Shown piece after piece: positions 42,182-44,516 of a stretch of 44,516 bases of DNA. Numbering within the stretch: the stretch's first letter is position 1; each line of letters begins with the position of its first letter. The DNA is from Gammaproteobacteria bacterium (GTDB taxonomy: Bacteria > Pseudomonadota > Gammaproteobacteria > Pseudomonadales > Azotimanducaceae), in the NCBI GenBank assembly GCA_028818795.1, contig JAPPND010000170.1:1-44516 (forward strand), in the 5' to 3' direction. The position numbers were made by a program, and so were the translations under genes. Below the pieces are notes generated by a model. That model saw nothing but the letters and a program-made list of their open reading frames with translations, was not told where the DNA came from and ran no database searches.

Positions 42182-42418
42182 TTAGGGTAGGGTTGGCATC
42201 GTAATGTAAATCCTGCACTCCAGGCGCGAATCCGCTTTGTCGATGTAGCTTCAGATGACGCCGGCGTTCCCAAGTGCCGCAACTCCCGCCCAATCCGGGA
42301 TTTCCGCATAGAAGGTCCGGCAGGAATGGCCCTTGTACACGTTGAATGGATCGGCCCCCGCCAATCCGACGGCGGCGACCGCCGCAGAGATGATCCAAAG
42401 CCTTGAACGTCGAAGCAT
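42182..42418 (-). pseudogene. small exported Cys peptide, copy 2 (in-frame TGA)
   Basis: The ATG at 42418 has GTGAGG six bases upstream. The signal peptide MLRRSRLWIISAAVAAVGLA-GA is followed by DPFNVYKGHSCRTFYAEIPD and WAGVAALGNAGVI, then TGA (42251-42253). The same frame continues SYIDKADSRLECRIYITMPTLP to TAA at 42182. Homology to copy 1 crosses the TGA: copy 1 has His at that place, followed by SF, and its second Cys is in register after a two-residue gap. A shorter 55-residue product ending at the TGA is possible, with one Cys. It lies 19 bases before the solo MacB-periplasmic-domain gene, so the two probably share a transcript. Confidence 0.7.
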
Positions 42419-42562
42419 AATCAACCTCACTGTGATCTAGATGGATGCGGATCGACACTAGCCACAAGAGTATCGTGGGGCAACTACCCAGAAGGATAGG
42501 TGGAGGTGGCCGTCGAGAGCAGGTCATCGACCGGGCCGTTCGCATCGGTATGAGACCGCAAA

Positions 42563-42825
42563 CTACCTTGCCAACACCGCCACCGGGTCGAGACGCCGCG
42601 CGGCGGCCGGGCACGATGCCTACGGCGAGTCCCGTGGTCACCGCGCAACCGAAGGCCGGGGAACCACGACGACACACTCGCCGGGACAGTCGAGGGACCC
42701 GACCACGAACCGGCTCGCGTACCCACACCGGTCCACAGCAGCTGGCTCACGGAACCACAACGAACGACTCTTGGCGTAGGCGGCCAGCTCGTCCGGGCGC
42801 GAACGACCGATGGCCCGGCCACGGC
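42563..42825 (-). pseudogene. MacB remnant after the outer-membrane factor
   Basis: Directly after the outer-membrane-factor stop, the minus strand reads GRAIGRSRPDELAAYAKSRSL, matching the ATPase stretch before the Q-loop (compare [19 protein letters not shown] in the other remnant). It then passes through unrelated sequence to AVTTGLAVGIVPGRRAA and, one frame over, LDPVAVLAR-stop, the C-terminal end of a MacB permease. Most of the exporter is deleted. It shows that the original order was outer-membrane factor then MacB. Confidence 0.7.
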
Positions 42826-44202
42826 CTAGTCCGCGCGGCGCCAGCCCCCGCCGAGGGCCGTGTAGAGGTCGACCGCGGCGAGCAGCGTGGCGAGCTTGTT
42901 GTCGAGCACCGCGTTGCGGGCGGCGTAGAGCGCGTCCTGGGCGCCGAGCAGCGCCTCGAACTCCTGCACGCCTTCGCGGTAGCGGGCCTCGGTGATGCGC
43001 CGCGACTCCTGCGCGAGCGTAACGTCCTCGGCCAGAACCTCGCTCAAGGCGCCGAGCAGGTCGATGTCCGCCAGCGCCACCTCGACGTCGTTGAACGCCC
43101 CGACCACCGTGCGCCGGTAGTCGGCCAAGAGCGACTCCAGGCGCAGCCGCGACGCCTCGAGGCCGCGTTGCCGTCGGCCGAGGTCGAACAGCCCCAGCGC
43201 GATCCCCGAAGCCGCGCCGACTCCGACGGCACCGTCCGCCGCCAGGTTGGCCAGCGTGCTGCGGAGTACACCGCTGCCGGTGAGCGAGATGCGCGGCAGG
43301 AACGCCAGCCGCGCCAGGTCCACGTCCGCCCGGGCTTCGCGCAACGCCGCCTCCGCCTGGACGATGTCCGGACGCCGCAGCAGCAGTTCCGACGTCAGTC
43401 CCGGCGCCACCGGGGGAACGGCGAGATCTGCCAGCGTCTTGCCTTCGACGTCGAAGTCCCACACCGAATCGCCCACCATGAGCGCGAGCGACGCCCGGGC
43501 CTTCAGGAGGTCGAGTTCGAAGGTGCGCAGCGCGTTCGCCTGGCGCCGCACCACGATGCGCTGGCGCAGGCCCTCGCTGGCGAGCGCCGTGCCGGCGTCC
43601 ACCCGGGCATTGACGATCCGCCCGATCGCTTCGGCGTTGTCCAGGTTCAGCCGCGCCGCCGCCGCGCGGTCGCGGATCAGCAGGATCCGGAAGTAGCTCG
43701 CCGCAGCCGCCGCCAGGATGCGCAGCCGCGTGTCCGCCGCCTGCGCCAGGCTCGACCCGTAGCGGGCCGTCGCCGCGGCGAAGCGCGGCCGCCGGTCGAG
43801 CAGGTCCGCATAGTCCACGCCCAGGGTCAGATCGACGGCGTCGCTGCCGCCGTCCCGGAAGTCGCCGTCGCGGGGCCGGGAACCCGCGTAGCTGCCGCTC
43901 GCCCCGGCGTCGAGCGAGGGCGACGGGTAGCGGTCGAGCCCCGCGTCGGTCAACGCCAGTTCGGCGGCGCGCAGGCTGCGTTCGGTGTTGGCGAGTTCGA
44001 GGTTGCTGGCCTTGACCCGGTCGAGGACAACCGCCAGCTCGTCGCTCGCGAACCCGTGCCACCAGTCCGCCGCCGGCCAGGCGTCGCCGGCATCGGTCCC
44101 GCGCCATGCTTCCGGAACGTCGTCCGCCGGGAGTTCCGGCAGCGGCGTTCCCGCGCATCCGGCAAGCCATGCGCACAGCGCGGACCCGGCGAGCCACGGC
44201 AT
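42826..44202 (-). CDS. NodT-type outer-membrane efflux factor (TolC-like lipoprotein)
   Basis: A 458-residue RND/MacB-type channel protein. The lipoprotein signal MPWLAGSALCAWLAGCAGTP has its lipobox at LAGC. Two OEP repeats follow: helix-rich LELANTERSLRAAELALTDAG ... GVDYADLLDRRPRFAAA, and RRPDIVQAEAALREARADVDLARLAFLPRISLTGSG ... [48 protein letters not shown], the classic NodT ending. It forms the trimeric tunnel through the outer membrane. The frame extends to a GTG at 44319, but the signal peptide points to 44202. It lies downstream of a MacA/HlyD-type adaptor and upstream of a MacB remnant. Confidence 0.88.
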   Translation of the reverse strand: MPWLAGSALCAWLAGCAGTPLPELPADDVPEAWRGTDAGDAWPAADWWHGFASDELAVVLDRVKASNLELANTERSLRAAELALTDAGLDRYPSPSLDAGASGSYAGSRPRDGDFRDGGSDAVDLTLGVDYADLLDRRPRFAAATARYGSSLAQAADTRLRILAAAAASYFRILLIRDRAAAARLNLDNAEAIGRIVNARVDAGTALASEGLRQRIVVRRQANALRTFELDLLKARASLALMVGDSVWDFDVEGKTLADLAVPPVAPGLTSELLLRRPDIVQAEAALREARADVDLARLAFLPRISLTGSGVLRSTLANLAADGAVGVGAASGIALGLFDLGRRQRGLEASRLRLESLLADYRRTVVGAFNDVEVALADIDLLGALSEVLAEDVTLAQESRRITEARYREGVQEFEALLGAQDALYAARNAVLDNKLATLLAAVDLYTALGGGWRRAD

Positions 44203-44325
44203 CCATCGGATTCGCTGCGGCGACCGATTCACCGCCGTCCGAGTACGGCTTGGGCCGGGAAACCCGCGGTCCCGTTGCGGAACGGGTTCCGTGGCGTTGC
44301 CGCAAGCGAGGTCCGGCACGGATCG

Positions 44326-44516
44326 CTAGTCCGGCGCCACGACGCGGTCGCCCCCGGCCAGGCCCGAGAGCACCTCGGCGTAGGTGTGGCTGGTCTCGCC
44401 GATGGCGATCTCCCGCACCTCGACCGTGCCGTCGCCGTACTGGACGCGGACCCGGGCGGGTGTTCCCGTCTCGGGGTCCCGTTCGCCGAAGTCGGTCAGC
44501 ATCTCCAGCGGCACCG
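44326..44516 (-). CDS. C-terminus of a MacA/HlyD-type periplasmic adaptor (partial)
   Basis: The last ~62 residues of a membrane-fusion protein entering from the right edge: RVQYGDGTVEVREIAIGETSHTYAEVLSGLAGGDRVVAPD. The GD-x-V-V and VLSGLAGGD pattern is the membrane-proximal domain ending of RND/MacA adaptors. It would link the inner-membrane exporter to the outer-membrane factor encoded next on the same strand. Only the 3' end is inside the window. Confidence 0.78.
   Translation of the reverse strand, partial: VPLEMLTDFGERDPETGTPARVRVQYGDGTVEVREIAIGETSHTYAEVLSGLAGGDRVVAPD

Noticed and set aside
1-44516. CRISPR arrays, rRNA, tRNA, intact transposons
   Set aside because: No regularly spaced repeats, no cloverleaf-like sequence with a T-arm motif and no transposase domain were noticed on either strand.
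30917-44516. All frameshifts being general sequencing error
   Set aside because: The ~8-kb pilus operon and most metabolic genes read through without breaks, while breaks cluster in a few duplicated or non-essential genes; single cases such as the TonB receptor remain open to error.

Overview
The window is GC-rich, Gram-negative chromosomal DNA, well above 60% G+C by eye. A TonB-dependent receptor, an outer-membrane barrel, a NodT-type outer-membrane factor, a secretin and MacB-type exporters all require two membranes. The many family III CoA-transferases, a VOC-fused acyl-CoA ligase, a crotonase and other small catabolic enzymes resemble metabolically broad, probably uncultured (marine or host-associated) proteobacteria, most likely Gammaproteobacteria. 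That taxonomic placement is inference. I see no rRNA, tRNA, CRISPR array or intact insertion sequence.

Region 1 (1-6 kb): a DUF4258-like small protein. Then a minus-strand operon of a TonB-dependent receptor (split by a one-base frameshift), an ankyrin-repeat protein and a SnoaL-like protein. Then a translationally coupled small protein plus MNT/AbiEii-type nucleotidyltransferase. A nested 67-bp palindrome lies just upstream of the receptor.

Region 2 (6-12.8 kb): CoA and carbonyl metabolism. It holds a CaiB/BaiF CoA-transferase with a VOC protein, an MFS carrier whose 5' coding end contains a REP-type palindromic element, an SDR reductase, and a 4-bp-overlapping pair of CoA-transferases of which the second lacks the catalytic Asp.

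Region 3 (12.9-21.2 kb): an uninterrupted type IVb (R64 thin-pilus-like) operon. A HicB/HTH-type protein, preceded by an operator-like repeat, overlaps the secretin gene. PilO-, PilP-, PilQ-, PilR- and PilS-like genes follow, then a leaderless pilin-like protein and a PilV-like minor pilin. Nearly every junction overlaps.

Region 4 (21.2-33.6 kb): a tandem fused CoA-transferase (degenerate plus active halves), a barrel protein, a YtcJ-like amidohydrolase, a crotonase with an unusual N-terminal domain, an acyl-CoA ligase fused to a VOC domain, a small acidic protein, an NTF2-like and a NIPSNAP-like protein. Then a divergent operator, a multiply frameshifted gene and a ThDP-dependent enzyme with a G12 run immediately after its stop.

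Region 5 (33.6-44.5 kb): about 1 kb without a convincing gene, then a mosaic of MacA-OMF-MacB export modules. It contains one intact MacB, one heavily frameshifted MacB, two deletion remnants of MacB, one intact and one remnant outer-membrane factor, the end of a MacA-type adaptor, and two exported proteins made only of the MacB periplasmic domain. Two paralogous signal-peptide-bearing small cysteine proteins sit beside the latter. In both, homology continues past an in-frame stop codon. This peptide / solo MacB-periplasmic-domain / MacB exporter association is the best candidate here for an undescribed system. Frameshifts cluster in this region, the receptor and one other gene, while the pilus operon reads through cleanly, so genuine decay is likelier than uniformly poor sequence.
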